Source: Trichobilharzia regenti
Taxonomy: Eukaryota > Platyhelminthes > Trematoda > Strigeidida > Schistosomatidae
Reading direction: 5' to 3'
Assembly: GCA_944472135.2 (NCBI GenBank)
Contig: OX235263.1
Coordinates: forward strand, 34,339,379-34,403,378
DNA length: 64,000 nucleotides
The notes under the pieces were generated by a model, which was not told where the DNA came from, ran no database searches, and saw only the letters and a list, made by a program, of their open reading frames with translations. A program made the position numbers and the translations under genes. Positions within the stretch are counted from its first letter, which is position 1. Each line of letters starts with the position of its first letter. This document shows positions 10,550 through 20,064 of this stretch, one piece after another.

Positions 10550-10880
10550 TTTAGTGGTGGCCACAGCAATGGCAACAGTTCAACGTATTTCTTTTCAACA
10601 CATAAAATGGACTTTAGCTTTTCAACCGGCAGTAACTCACCTACCCCCACATGTCTTTATTTCACTTTGTTTGATCGGTTTGGTAGGATCTTGTATATGA
10701 CTTTGGAGGACTTTTCAAGCGGAGCTGAATGTTATGAATCCACCAAGTGTTCTGTTATCGAAGTGCATATACCCTTGCGTTCGCTCTTCGCTAACGATAC
10801 TGAATAGTGTTCCCAGGCGTGTTTCGCTAGCAGACGCATGATAAAGACGATGTACTCGGCTCCACAATTATCATAAATGC
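10550..10880 (-). pseudogene. PLE remnant, GIY-YIG domain tail
   Basis: The minus strand reads ITEHLVDS, then KSSKVIYKILPN and LKSILCVEKKYVELLPLLWP. This matches the C-terminal part of the PLE endonuclease seen intact at 42319-42702 (IIEHLVEN, FKVIYKAKSN, LCVQKKFVQPLQLSW). Several stops are present and no RT part is nearby. Confidence 0.65.
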
Positions 10881-11934
10881 CGAGAAGACAATTTCCTTGG
10901 CTGAAACTGCCTTTTTAATAGTTCATGTGTTCATTTGACTTGTGAACAAAAGTATTAGCACCATAAGTTTCTGAGAACTCACTGACTGAATAACAAATAT
11001 TCTAAGGTTTTCCCCCTATATATTTTAAAAAGCTCTTAAATCTGTGTATTCCTATTTTTTGTTATTTAATATAAACAAACCTTATATCTGAATACTCGTC
11101 AGAGAAACTGATCGACGGCGTGTGTAAAATTAGAAGCCTACAGCTTGTTTTGGACTTGAATTTAGTAACAACGCAAGGAGGGAACTGAAGGGGAAGGCCT
11201 AGTTAGACACACAGAGGTGCATCCATCATTCAGTACCATTAATTACAGAACGCGAATTTTATAGATCATAGATGATGTGACCTGCGCTTCTGGAGAGATC
11301 TACCAGCAGTATATACATATATGTGGATATAAGTATGTCAACTGCAAGAAAAAGTCAAAAAAGTGCAACACCAAAGATAGAGCCCCCCATTCAAAGAGCT
11401 GCAAGATTAAATATGATTATTAACGTGCAATTTATGATTCTAAAATGTGGTAGACGTATTCTGTCCAAGAACACAATATCCCCGAACTGAATCATAAGAA
11501 AAAGACGTTATCGACGACAAAAATTTAATTATCGACGATCTATTTCCATAAGCTCTACATTCGTAATTACATTTAACAAAGAAATCATAGGACCGATCAG
11601 ATACTAGTAAATTTGTCCTGGAAAATATATTAAGTAATTTAATTTGATCCAGAGGAAAATGATCGTTTGGAAATTAGAAAATGGGCAGAATTTGGATGTC
11701 GTCACAAGTGTGAAAAAAACTGATAAGTGTAATTGTGTAAAGTGGACAAAAACTAGTGGAAAAACAATCAAGTGTTTTGTAAAATCTGCAAAAAATGCAA
11801 TTTTCTTAGTAAACAATGAAAGAGTGATGAAAATCAGGGAGGTAGAAGTTTGATTGCTATTCTATGCTCTGTTGGATGATGTGTATATTTGCGATTAATC
11901 ATTATATGATTCGCTTTCTCCAACTCCAGCTTGT
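10881..11934. other. AT-rich segment, nothing recognised
   Basis: Low-complexity A/T stretches and short open frames on both strands (for example 11644-11853 plus) without identifiable domains. Confidence 0.4.
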
Positions 11935-12546
11935 ACTTAGCGGAATTCTGTATCCATTGCATCTTTTATTTTCCCCAGGATGATGCGACTTAGTATTTTA
12001 TCTGACGTGAACAAGAGAAATACCCCACGTCAGTTCTTGCATGGGACTAAGTCACCCTTCTTTAGCAGCTTTACGAGGTAGCTTTTCTTCCAAATGGTGG
12101 TTACCTCTCCTTGTTCCCAGGCCTTTTGCGATAATGGAATGAGAGCATCTGCCGCGGTCGCTGGGTCCGTTTACGATGCTTCTGGGGGATTATGTCTGGT
12201 TCTGCAGCTTACCCAAACTTCTGCAGCTTGGTCGCACCCAAAATTTCCGCTATTTGTGACGTGCTGGTGTCCACTGATATACCTGGACGAGTCGCAGATG
12301 GTGGTCGATCCAAGAGTCCTTTGAAGTGATCAGCCCAGTGTTTTATTTGTTACACCTCCGTGGTAATTATCTTCCCTTGAAAGTCTATTATTGGCTTCAT
12401 CATCTGGGTTGGTTTCTCCTGATAAAGAACTGCGTATCTGATATACCGTCCGGGGGTTTACCCTCCCTGTGTAAGGCCTGTTTCGCAACGGTTGACAAAT
12501 TGTAATAGAATTGTCTCTGGTCGTTGGTATTTTTCCCCACTACTCC
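11935..12546 (-). pseudogene. Diverged RTE LINE fragment (RT N-terminal region)
   Basis: Nucleotide similarity, with many changes, to 30075-30660 of the RTE element downstream: shared blocks include CAGGATGATGCGACT, CACCCTTCTTTAGCAG and AAGAGTCCTTTGAAGTG. The minus strand is the coding sense and carries frame breaks. It ends exactly where a BEL-family LTR begins. Confidence 0.7.
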
Positions 12547-12958
12547 TGTCAGCCAAGTTTCAGAAACTGTCAATGTCCAGCTCTTACTATGCTGGACCTC
12601 ACGCTGTCCCTCGAAGACTTTCAGAAACAATTTCTGTTAAACAACGCGAAAAACCAGAACACAGATTGGCGACTAGGGAATCCTTTATTCTTACGTCAGT
12701 ATGAAACCAACAATGAGGTTATTACACACAAGGTCTAAGAATAAACGTTATAAATATAAATCACGATAATACTTCTGATAGTTTTGATCTTCCACAGAAC
12801 AGCGAACGATGAGACGATTACTGCCGTATGCCACATGCATTTTCATGTAAATTTATATGTTTATATGAAAATATAAATTATTATTATTGGTATTGAGGAG
12901 TTGGATTTGAGCAAACAGCCATGAATTGATCGTTCGATCTTCAACTACATTGACGACA
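12547..12958 (-). repeat. Diverged LTR of the BEL/Pao family with an AT-rich insertion
   Basis: The minus strand starts TGTCGTCAATGTAG (a GTC duplication of the usual end) and ends TTGGCTGACA. It contains the ATTGAACGATCAATTCAT-like block in a diverged form and extra AT-rich sequence around 12835-12890. The bases outside (ACTCC and TTTGT) are not duplicated. It abuts the RTE fragment. Confidence 0.75.
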
Positions 12959-14796
12959 TTTGTTTATAAACTTGTATTATTCTCCTTTTTAATTTGCAAA
13001 CAGTATAACTTCCTTCCTAGAATACTGGTGTTCTGGAGTTAGAGTCGAAGATAATACATATTAATAATCGGTTCGGATCGTCTTCGTAGCAATAGGAACT
13101 TAGGTTTAACTTCCTTGCCAGCCCCTTTCCCAAGGCATGCAGTGCTGAAAGGAGACTGTTTCTTCTGAGAACCGATGACTAGAAATTCAACGGACAAAAG
13201 TATTGTAGCGGTAGGTAATTCCTCAAAATTATTAGCCACATCATTCATCACAGAGCACTGGGTGTTGACCCTCTTTGCCAAGTCGACTTGTTTAGGTGAT
13301 GGCTCACAATCAAGTGCTCACGCCGTTTGCCATGCGACTGCGTTACGTTTGGTTGTTCGCTCAAGCAGTCATCCTCGTCTCACGAATTAGGTTCAGGAAT
13401 TCACTTCGAATTTTGAACGATCAATTTGGTGTTTCGCCTTGTCTTTGGTCCACGTACAATACGTACTATAGAAATGGTGGGTATAGGATCTTGAGTTGAT
13501 ATACGTTGTATAACTCATGAATATCAAAAGCCTTAGCCTCTGAAATATAAAGTTTGATTTTACAATCAGTGTTAATCCCAGCAGCTAGCAGCTGACCGCC
13601 TCAAAAACCTATAAATGGGCGTTAATATAATATACATAATTGCGTCTGGCTCAAATGATCCGAACTTTTTTCAGATACAAACTGGAGAAGCCAAATAAGG
13701 CATTTTGCACTTCACAACGGGAAACATTTTCAAAAACACAAGGCCAAGGGAATCAATTCCGAGTCTGAAGGCACTGAAGTCCTGAGTCGTGTGTTTGTGG
13801 GGTTACAGTCAAAGTTATTTCGAGAACAAATCGTTTATTTTTACAGTTTTAGTAGCTATTCCACTTGTTACAGCTTTTGTCACTACTCGAATAATGCACA
13901 TCCATAAAAACCTTTTCTAAACGTTTAGGGTCTTAAGAATTGATGGCTCTGGAGACTTTGAAATGTTGGGTTTTGAAACGCAAGGTACAGTTGATGTCTC
14001 CTTGCTGGTACTAACTGATGACCTTATAATGGGAAGACGACCCCTTTGTGAACGAAAGCTCTATGAACTGAATTTCGCTTTGCTTTGGTTGCAGGTGTGA
14101 ATGCAACCACACTTTGAATGTCATTCATTTGGATGGTTGAATGAACGTGTATTTGTCAAAATAACACACCTTGTAAACAGTTTGGGCGTTAGCATGGGAT
14201 GAGGAAGATATTGATTTTCTGCAGTACTCATTTATTTGCTTTAAATTTAGGTGAGCTTCAGTGCTGGGGAGTGCACTATAGACACAGAACCATGGCGTCC
14301 TTATCAATAACAAGCTGGTGTTTGTATTAATAGCTCTCTATGCGAAGGGAGAACAGTTTTTAATAGTTGCTGCAATCAGTTTTGCGAAACACGTTTTAAT
14401 ATTTACTGACAGCTCAGCTACTGCCCATTGCAAAGTGAAAAATGGTCTCAAGTTTTTGACGCGTTGCGACGTTTTATAGAGCTCAAAGAAGGGAATTACC
14501 AATAGTAGTGGGCTTATTACCACCAAGGCACAAAGTGTCTTAATGTTAATTATAATTTGAAGGTCATCTCTTGATAGAGTGCCATACAGACAAAACTCGA
14601 GACAATCGCGATCACCTTACATATCATTTACCTGAAGAAAGTGTGTTGCTTTTATTGCCAGACGGTTTCAGATGCGAATTGAGTTTCTTCTCTCAATTTA
14701 CCAGCAGATACAAGCATCCCAATAGGGGATTGCGCATAGATGAGGTTTAAAGAGCAGGCAATTTAATAGGTCGAGATGCTGGCAAAAGGTCGTGAA
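12959..14796. other. Unassigned 1.8-kb segment
   Basis: Short open frames only. No transposon family, exon or RNA gene recognised on either strand. Confidence 0.4.
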
Positions 14797-14880
14797 AATA
14801 ATAATAATAACAGCTTTATTCCGAACGGTATTTGTGGTACAGGTATGGAATTTTCAGCGTGCATTACAGTATATTGCAAC
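14797..14880 (-). repeat. SINE family C, headless 3' fragment
   Basis: Shares the 3' body of family C (plus-strand blocks ACAGCTTTATTCCGAACG and GGAATTTTCAGCGTG, compared with 44910-44960) but has no tRNA-like head. A/T-rich low complexity follows to 14990. Confidence 0.6.
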
Positions 14881-14997
14881 TAATTACCTCATAAATTATA
14901 TGAGATTTTTAAAAATCAAAGATAAATAACTAAAATTAAAATAAATAAGTTATAAATAAATAAAACAAATAAAAATGAAAAATTAACAAAAAACAGC

Positions 14998-15180
14998 TGT
15001 CAATGTAGTTGAAGATTGAACGATCAATTCATGGTTGTTTGCTCAAAACTAACTTCCCCAATTTTCGCGGAGGCATCAATACGACAGTCATCGTCTCATC
15101 GGTCGCTGTTCAAAAAGAAGATTAAAACACCGTCAGGAGTAATATTGTGATTTATTATTGTAATATTTGTCCACAGACCC
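14998..15180 (+). repeat. Truncated BEL-family LTR
   Basis: First half of an LTR (TGTCAATGTAG through ATTTGTCCACAGACC), broken off before the polyadenylation signal. A 28-bp AT-rich spacer then leads into the complete 5' LTR of copy 1. Confidence 0.8.
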
Positions 15181-15208
15181 CAATAAAAACAGTAATTTTA
15201 TATAATGG

Positions 15209-15567
15209 TGTCAATGGAGTTGAAGATTGAACGATCAATTCATGGTTGTCTGCTCAAAACCAACTTCCCCAATTTTCGCGGAGTCATCAATACGACAGTC
15301 ATCGTCTCATCGGTTGCTGTTCAGAAAGAAGAGTAAAACATCGTCAGATGTAATCTTATGATTTCTTATTGTAATATTTGTTAACAGACCGTAGTTCAGT
15401 TATTACTTTTATATGTTGGTGTAAGAATAAAGAATCCTCGAGTCAACAACTGGTGTTTTGGTTTTTTCGTCCGTTATTGCTGAATGTTTCTGAGGAACTT
15501 CAAGGAACAGCGTGGGCCCGAGCGTAGCAAGAGCTGGGCATTAACGGTTTACGAGACGTGGCTGACA
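15209..15567 (+). repeat. 5' LTR of copy 1 (359 bp)
   Basis: TGTCAATGGAG...GTGGCTGACA. Contains a GTAAGAATAAAG polyadenylation signal. The gag ATG (15484) lies inside its 3' third, so the LTR itself encodes the first 28 residues. Confidence 0.9.
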
Positions 15568-16155
15568 GTTTCTGACGATAGAAACAGATTCTGGCCGATT
15601 CAGATAGCTGGTAACAGTTTGGATAGTCAACGTTCATCTTTCCTGGTGCCGGTCAAGTCCTCTTTGAACAAGCAATATCTGGAACGTTTTGGAATTGGGC
15701 CAAGTTCAACAATGCCTGGGTCAAAGAAGGAACAGAGTGTCTTGGATGCAAACAGGAAAGTAAGTCATGGTGACTTGTTTGTTAATTGTAACGATGTGTC
15801 TGATGTTAAGCATGACATGGTTGATGGTACTGTTTCGCCGTTCAGGGATAATAGGAACATCAAACTCCCTAAATTAGAACCACGATGTTTTGATGGAAAC
15901 CCGGCTGATTATTTACAATTTGTAAAGGAGTTTGAGATCATGCTGAATGGTTTTTTATTAACTGATGAAATAAAGTTAATGTATTTGATGAGGTACTGCA
16001 CTGGGGTTGCTGCAAGAACTATACAGTGCTGTGAGCTCATGCCCCCTAATGAGGGATACCCTGAGGCTATGAGCATATTACGTCAAAAGTTTGGAAGACC
16101 TTCGATGATTGTAGGGAAATTATTCGAGGCTGTTAAGGGTAATAGTGGTCAATAA
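15484..16155 (+). CDS. BEL/Pao Gag-like protein, N-terminal part up to the internal stop (223 aa)
   Basis: Structural protein of a BEL/Pao-type retroelement. Residues about 127-219 match the DUF1759-type Gag domain: KLPKLEPRCFDGNPADYLQF, then a helix with CTGVAAR and MSILRQKFGRP. Residues 1-28 are encoded by the LTR. The frame stops at TAA (16153-16155) in the context CAA-TAA-CAG, but the following frame is the same and continues the Gag fold without a gap, so the stop splits one domain. Differs from copies 2 and 3 by Thr in VAARTIQCC. Either the stop is suppressed or Gag is truncated. Confidence 0.78.
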   Translation: MFLRNFKEQRGPERSKSWALTVYETWLTVSDDRNRFWPIQIAGNSLDSQRSSFLVPVKSSLNKQYLERFGIGPSSTMPGSKKEQSVLDANRKVSHGDLFVNCNDVSDVKHDMVDGTVSPFRDNRNIKLPKLEPRCFDGNPADYLQFVKEFEIMLNGFLLTDEIKLMYLMRYCTGVAARTIQCCELMPPNEGYPEAMSILRQKFGRPSMIVGKLFEAVKGNSGQ

Positions 16156-16185
16156 CAGGATGACTCCCAGGCACTCACTGAGTTC

Positions 16186-17667
16186 TTGGATAGTTTGCTG
16201 ATTTACAAGAATGCATTGATTTCGATGAATTGCATGAGTGACCTCAACTCGAGTTTTATACTAGAAGTAATAGCAAGACGTCCACCTACTCGACTGCAAA
16301 GGAAGTGGGTGAAGATAAGCTCCCGTATGGAGGATGAGGGTATCGAGCCAAAGTTCGATAACATTCTGAAACTAGTAAAAGATAGTGCCAATCAATCGAT
16401 GAGCAAGTTTGCCAGCATATTGAATCTCGCCCCTAGAATAGAGCAGTCCGAGGGTAAAATGGAATCATTGATGACGAATAGGCCTCTGAGAGGTGGATAT
16501 CGAGAAGGCACCATGATGTCTAGTAATGCATATAGACCTAGTGAGTGTAACAGGTTTCGTAGTACATCCTCAACAGATAAGTTACAAGCTGCAAGACAAG
16601 CACGGTTGTGTTTTACACGTTTGCAAGAAGTGCATACAGAGGTGAACTGTGAACCAGTAAGCAAGTTCAGTGATAAGCTAAATGTAAACTCCAGGCCTGA
16701 CTCCGAATTGTGTGACGATAACGGTTTGGTCAGGAAGTCTGTAGTTGCAACTGGTAAGCCATTGTTGAATAGAGTGTCATTGAATGGAGTTATTGCTTCA
16801 GAGTCCAGTTCTGACCCTACAAGTTTACAAGGTATAACTAGTCAGAGTGAAGGTATAAAATCCTTGGGGATTTTTGAGGAGGAACCAAAATTGTCTACTT
16901 CTGTTATTAAAGAGTTTGAAAATGATGAAGTTGACGGTAAAGTGAATATTTGTGGTAGTGATCATGATAGTGCAGATTTGTCTTTGGTTGACCATGATGA
17001 AATGGAGGGAATGCCTACTACTGCTGAGTTGAATAAAGGTTCTGTACAACTTGAACGGGAAGTAGAATTGAATGCAGATGCAGTTGCAGAAGGCATACAT
17101 ACTTGTCAAACCGTCAGTTTAGTTGATCAGAGTGAAGCGCACCTATCATCAGATGCTAGCGCTAAACCTGAGCTGATAGTAAAAGACAGCAGTGGTGGTG
17201 GTCTTGCAGGTAGACAAATTTCTGAAAGTCGAGCAACAACATCTCCTGGTCCAGCGGTAACTTCATCAACTGATATCAATCAGTCGTCGTTGGTGCTGTC
17301 ATCCACAATGAAAAAGACGCCCATCAACTCAAGTATCTTGTACAATGACTATGCTAGTATCAGTTCGTTTGAAAGGACGAATATCAACGGTCAGTTTAGA
17401 GAGGATAAGCCAAGTGTAAACAAAAGAGTAATTGTTAAATTGACTTGCACGAATAAAGGTATTTCTAGTTTCAAGTTACTATTTGAATGTTATTATCTCT
17501 GGTGTAAATTACTCTGTGTCTACGCTTGGTTGACCAGATACTTCGTGTGTTTGTTCGTCATCTATATTCTACGATACGATGACATGAGCGTGTTGCCGTT
17601 CATATTTGAGGACATAGCTGATAGAAGGAAGTCAGCAAATGAACTCTGCAACGATTTTCCAACCTAG
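16186..17667 (+). CDS. Gag C-terminal part plus tail, continuous in copy 1 (493 codons)
   Basis: In frame with 15484-16155; reading is open from 16156, immediately after the TAA. Residues 1-110 continue the BEL/Pao Gag (KLVKDSANQSMSKF, preceded by RPPTRLQRKWVKI). Near residues 142-155 a zinc-knuckle-like array Cys(16609)-x2-Arg-x4-His-x4-Cys(16648) is visible. The second Cys is replaced by Arg (CGT at 16618), so zinc binding is doubtful. Then comes about 270 residues of acidic, Ser/Thr-rich sequence, a hydrophobic segment at about 425-464 (CYYLWCKLLCVYAWL), and a 29-residue polar tail. Nothing resembles protease, RT or integrase. The hydrophobic part could be a membrane anchor or the translated edge of a deletion. 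Function unknown. Confidence 0.6.
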   Translation: MDSLLIYKNALISMNCMSDLNSSFILEVIARRPPTRLQRKWVKISSRMEDEGIEPKFDNILKLVKDSANQSMSKFASILNLAPRIEQSEGKMESLMTNRPLRGGYREGTMMSSNAYRPSECNRFRSTSSTDKLQAARQARLCFTRLQEVHTEVNCEPVSKFSDKLNVNSRPDSELCDDNGLVRKSVVATGKPLLNRVSLNGVIASESSSDPTSLQGITSQSEGIKSLGIFEEEPKLSTSVIKEFENDEVDGKVNICGSDHDSADLSLVDHDEMEGMPTTAELNKGSVQLEREVELNADAVAEGIHTCQTVSLVDQSEAHLSSDASAKPELIVKDSSGGGLAGRQISESRATTSPGPAVTSSTDINQSSLVLSSTMKKTPINSSILYNDYASISSFERTNINGQFREDKPSVNKRVIVKLTCTNKGISSFKLLFECYYLWCKLLCVYAWLTRYFVCLFVIYILRYDDMSVLPFIFEDIADRRKSANELCNDFPT

Positions 17668-17680
17668 AGCATCAACCTGA

Positions 17681-17721
17681 GAAGGGTTGTAGGCATACTG
17701 TTGTAAGTCCTACAATTCTTC
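17681..17721 (+). other. RNA hairpin 1, copy 1
   Basis: Stem of 13 bp, GAAGGGTTGTAGG with CCTACAATTCTTC (two G-U pairs), loop of 15 nt. Lies 14 nt after the ORF. A related hairpin follows at 17877. Confidence 0.65.
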
Positions 17722-17876
17722 AAAGGGTAGCGCATCAATGAGCAATCCAATGTGCTCGGTGTGTGATTTTGTACACAAGTTCATATTTTATATACTGAAT
17801 TGATATCATCTTTCATCTAGCTGTTGGCAATTCTGTTTGTGTCCGGACATTCCACAAATTACAACCGTCAACCTGT

Positions 17877-17916
17877 GAAGGGTTGTAGGGTACTGGTGTA
17901 AGTCCTGCGATTCTTC
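17877..17916 (+). other. RNA hairpin 2, copy 1
   Basis: Same architecture as hairpin 1 with a changed sequence: GAAGGGTTGTAGG with CCTGCGATTCTTC. Two Watson-Crick pairs of hairpin 1 become G-U pairs, so the 13-bp stem is kept. Both copies are preceded by CAACCTG[A/T]. Confidence 0.65.
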
Positions 17917-18589
17917 AAAGGAATTCCATCAAGACATGAACTGCGAGTTTGTGTGTACTGTTTGTATATATGTGTGGTGTGTCATATCAATTGGTGGTGT
18001 TTTGGATTCATTGTGTTTACTCGTTGTTTTCGTATCTTGTTTTTATTGCATAATTTTGTTAAAATTTTCGTCATGATTACTTCTGAAGTTGTGTCCACTC
18101 TTCTACATCCATGAATGAATTGATTGATGTTAAAGACAGCAGATGGGTCGTATACGCCGGGGAGGCTAGGCTATTGCTGAGAATGAAATGCACACGGAGA
18201 TAATTGTTAGCTGCGTTCCGACACGCCGAGGAGAAGGAGTGTAAACGACTGAGGCTCGCATACGTCACCTTGTACTAGAACTGAGGCAGAATGAGTGACA
18301 AGCGATTTCAGTGGTAATTGGTAGTGAGTAGATAAGACGATGTGCGTAGAGTATCGTGAGGTGCTGCTATGGTCACGTTGCATTCTGCAAGAGTCATTCT
18401 AGCAAGTGGAGATTGTGTTGTAAGAGGATGCCTTTAACTGGAAGGCGCAGGTCGTCAGCGATGTGTGAGATTGTGCTGTGGGTATGCTTGTGGTGTGTTG
18501 GCTTTTCTGTTTGTTTTCCATTTCAGCTCTGTCCGTGTGACCCAGGTTCTCGCAATGACATCCAAGTCAACGTGCATTGGTCGTGAAGG

Positions 18590-18622
18590 AAAAAAGGGTT
18601 GGATCCCTTTTTTGGGGGGGAG
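18590..18622 (+). promoter_or_regulatory. Hairpin and polypurine tract before the LTR
   Basis: AAAAAAGGG (18590-18598) pairs with CCCTTTTTT (18605-18613) around a 6-nt loop. Next come GGGGGGG and AG, directly against the LTR start at 18623. The G-run is the expected plus-strand primer site. The 9-bp hairpin beside it is repeated at 22021 and, inverted, near 5401-5432. Confidence 0.7.
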
Positions 18623-18981
18623 TGTCAGTGTAGTTGAAGATTGAACGATCAATTCATGGTTGTTTGCTCAAAACCAACTTCCCCAATTTTCGCGGAGGCA
18701 TCAATACGACAGTCATCGTCTCATCGGTTGCTGTTCAGAAAGAAGAGTAAAACATCGTCAGATGTAATCTTATGATTTCTTATTGTAATATTTGTTAACA
18801 GACCGTAGTTCAGTTATTACTTTTATATGTTGGTGTAAGAATAAAGAATCCTCGAGTCAACAACTGGTGTTTTGGTTTTTTCGTCCGTTATTGCTAAATG
18901 TTTCTGAGGAACTTCAAGGAACAGCGTGGGCCCGAGCGTAGCAAGAGCTGGGCATTAACGGTTTACGAGACGTGGCTGACA
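18623..18981 (+). repeat. Shared middle LTR of the tandem (359 bp)
   Basis: TGTCAGTGTAG...GTGGCTGACA. AATAAA at 18840-18845. Acts as the 3' LTR of copy 1 and 5' LTR of copy 2. Confidence 0.9.
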
Positions 18982-19569
18982 GTTCCTGACGATAGAAACA
19001 GATTCTGGCCGATTCAGATAGCTGGTAACAGTTTGGATAGTCAACGTTCATCTTTCCTGGTGCCGGTCAAGTCCTCTTTGAACAAGCAATATCTGGAACG
19101 TTTTGGAATTGGGCCAAGTTCAACAATGCCTGGGTCAAAGAAGGAACAGAGTGTCTTGGATGCAAACAGGAAAGTAAGTCATGGTGACTTGTTTGTTAAT
19201 TGTAACGATGTGTCTGATGTTAAGCATGACATGGTTGATGGTACTGTTTCGCCGTTCAGGGATAATAGGAACATCAAACTCCCTAAATTAGAACCACGAT
19301 GTTTTGATGGAAACCCGGCTGATTATTTACAATTTGTAAAGGAGTTTGAGATCATGCTGAATGGTTTTTTATTAACTGATGAAATAAAGTTAATGTATTT
19401 GATGAGGTACTGCACTGGGGTTGCTGCAAGAGCTATACAGTGCTGTGAGCTCATGCCCCCTAATGAGGGATACCCTGAGGCTATGAGCATATTACGTCAA
19501 AAGTTTGGAAGACCTTCGATGATTGTAGGGAAATTATTCGAGGCTGTTAAGGGTAATAGTGGTCAATAA
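18898..19569 (+). CDS. BEL/Pao Gag N-terminal part, copy 2
   Basis: As copy 1 with two residue differences (Pro for Ser at position 30, Ala for Thr in VAARAIQCC). Same terminating TAA at 19567-19569 followed by an open, in-frame continuation. Confidence 0.75.
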   Translation: MFLRNFKEQRGPERSKSWALTVYETWLTVPDDRNRFWPIQIAGNSLDSQRSSFLVPVKSSLNKQYLERFGIGPSSTMPGSKKEQSVLDANRKVSHGDLFVNCNDVSDVKHDMVDGTVSPFRDNRNIKLPKLEPRCFDGNPADYLQFVKEFEIMLNGFLLTDEIKLMYLMRYCTGVAARAIQCCELMPPNEGYPEAMSILRQKFGRPSMIVGKLFEAVKGNSGQ

Positions 19570-19599
19570 CAGGATGACTCCCAGGCACTCACTGAGTTC

Positions 19600-20064
19600 T
19601 TGGATAGTTTGCTGATTTACAAGAATGCATTGATTTCGATGAATTGCATGAGTGACCTCAACTCGAGTTTTATACTAGAAGTAATAGCAAGACGTCCACC
19701 TACTCGACTGCAAAGGAAGTGGGTGAAGATAAGCTCCCGTATGGAGGATGAGGGTATCGAGCCAAAGTTCGATAACATTCTGAAACTAGTAAAAGATAGT
19801 GCCAATCAATCGATGAGCAAGTTTGCCAGCATATTGAATCTCGCCCCTAGAATAGAGCAGTCCGAGGGTAAAATGGAATCATTGATGACGAATAGGCCTC
19901 TGAGAGGTGGATATCGAGAAGGCACCATGATGTCTAGTAATGCATATAGACCTAGTGAGTGTAACAGGTTTCGTAGTACATCCTCAACAGATAAGTTACA
20001 AGCTGCAAGACAAGCACGGTTGTTTTACACGTTTGCAAGAAGTGCATACAGAGGTGAACTGTGA
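19600..20064 (+). CDS. Gag segment after the internal stop, copy 2
   Basis: Open and in frame from 19570. At 20020-20026 the sequence reads TTGTTTT where copy 1 has TTGTGTTTT, so the first Cys codon of the zinc knuckle is lost and the frame ends at 20064. Confidence 0.65.
   Translation: MDSLLIYKNALISMNCMSDLNSSFILEVIARRPPTRLQRKWVKISSRMEDEGIEPKFDNILKLVKDSANQSMSKFASILNLAPRIEQSEGKMESLMTNRPLRGGYREGTMMSSNAYRPSECNRFRSTSSTDKLQAARQARLFYTFARSAYRGEL

Larger units (their letters stand above)
15209..18981 (+). mobile_element. Non-autonomous BEL/Pao LTR retrotransposon, copy 1
   Basis: LTR 15209-15567, internal region 15568-18622, LTR 18623-18981 (shared with copy 2). The internal region holds a gag-like reading frame with one in-frame TAA, a downstream tail with hydrophobic C-terminus, about 950 bp of non-coding sequence with two related hairpins, then a hairpin and a G-run polypurine tract against the 3' LTR. 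There is no Pol. I could not identify a convincing tRNA primer-binding site directly after the LTR. In a schistosome context an autonomous BEL element (Sinbad/Saci-1 type) is the obvious candidate partner. Confidence 0.9.

Noticed and set aside
12400..12630. 76-codon minus frame FEGQREVQHSKSWTLTV-like
   Set aside because: It is the LTR-encoded Gag start in a diverged solo LTR, running into an unrelated RTE fragment; not a gene.
16825..17109. 94-codon frame antisense to the BEL interior (also at 20237 and 6913)
   Set aside because: Same shadow frame in all three copies, opposite an acidic coding region; no domain or start context.
18356..18586. 76-codon frame near the 3' end of the BEL interior
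   Set aside because: Present in all copies, but it lies in the non-coding region with no domain and is cut by the polypurine hairpin; probably chance.
18590..18613. Bacterial-type rho-independent terminator
   Set aside because: The hairpin is followed by G, not T, and the context is a retroelement polypurine tract in a eukaryote.
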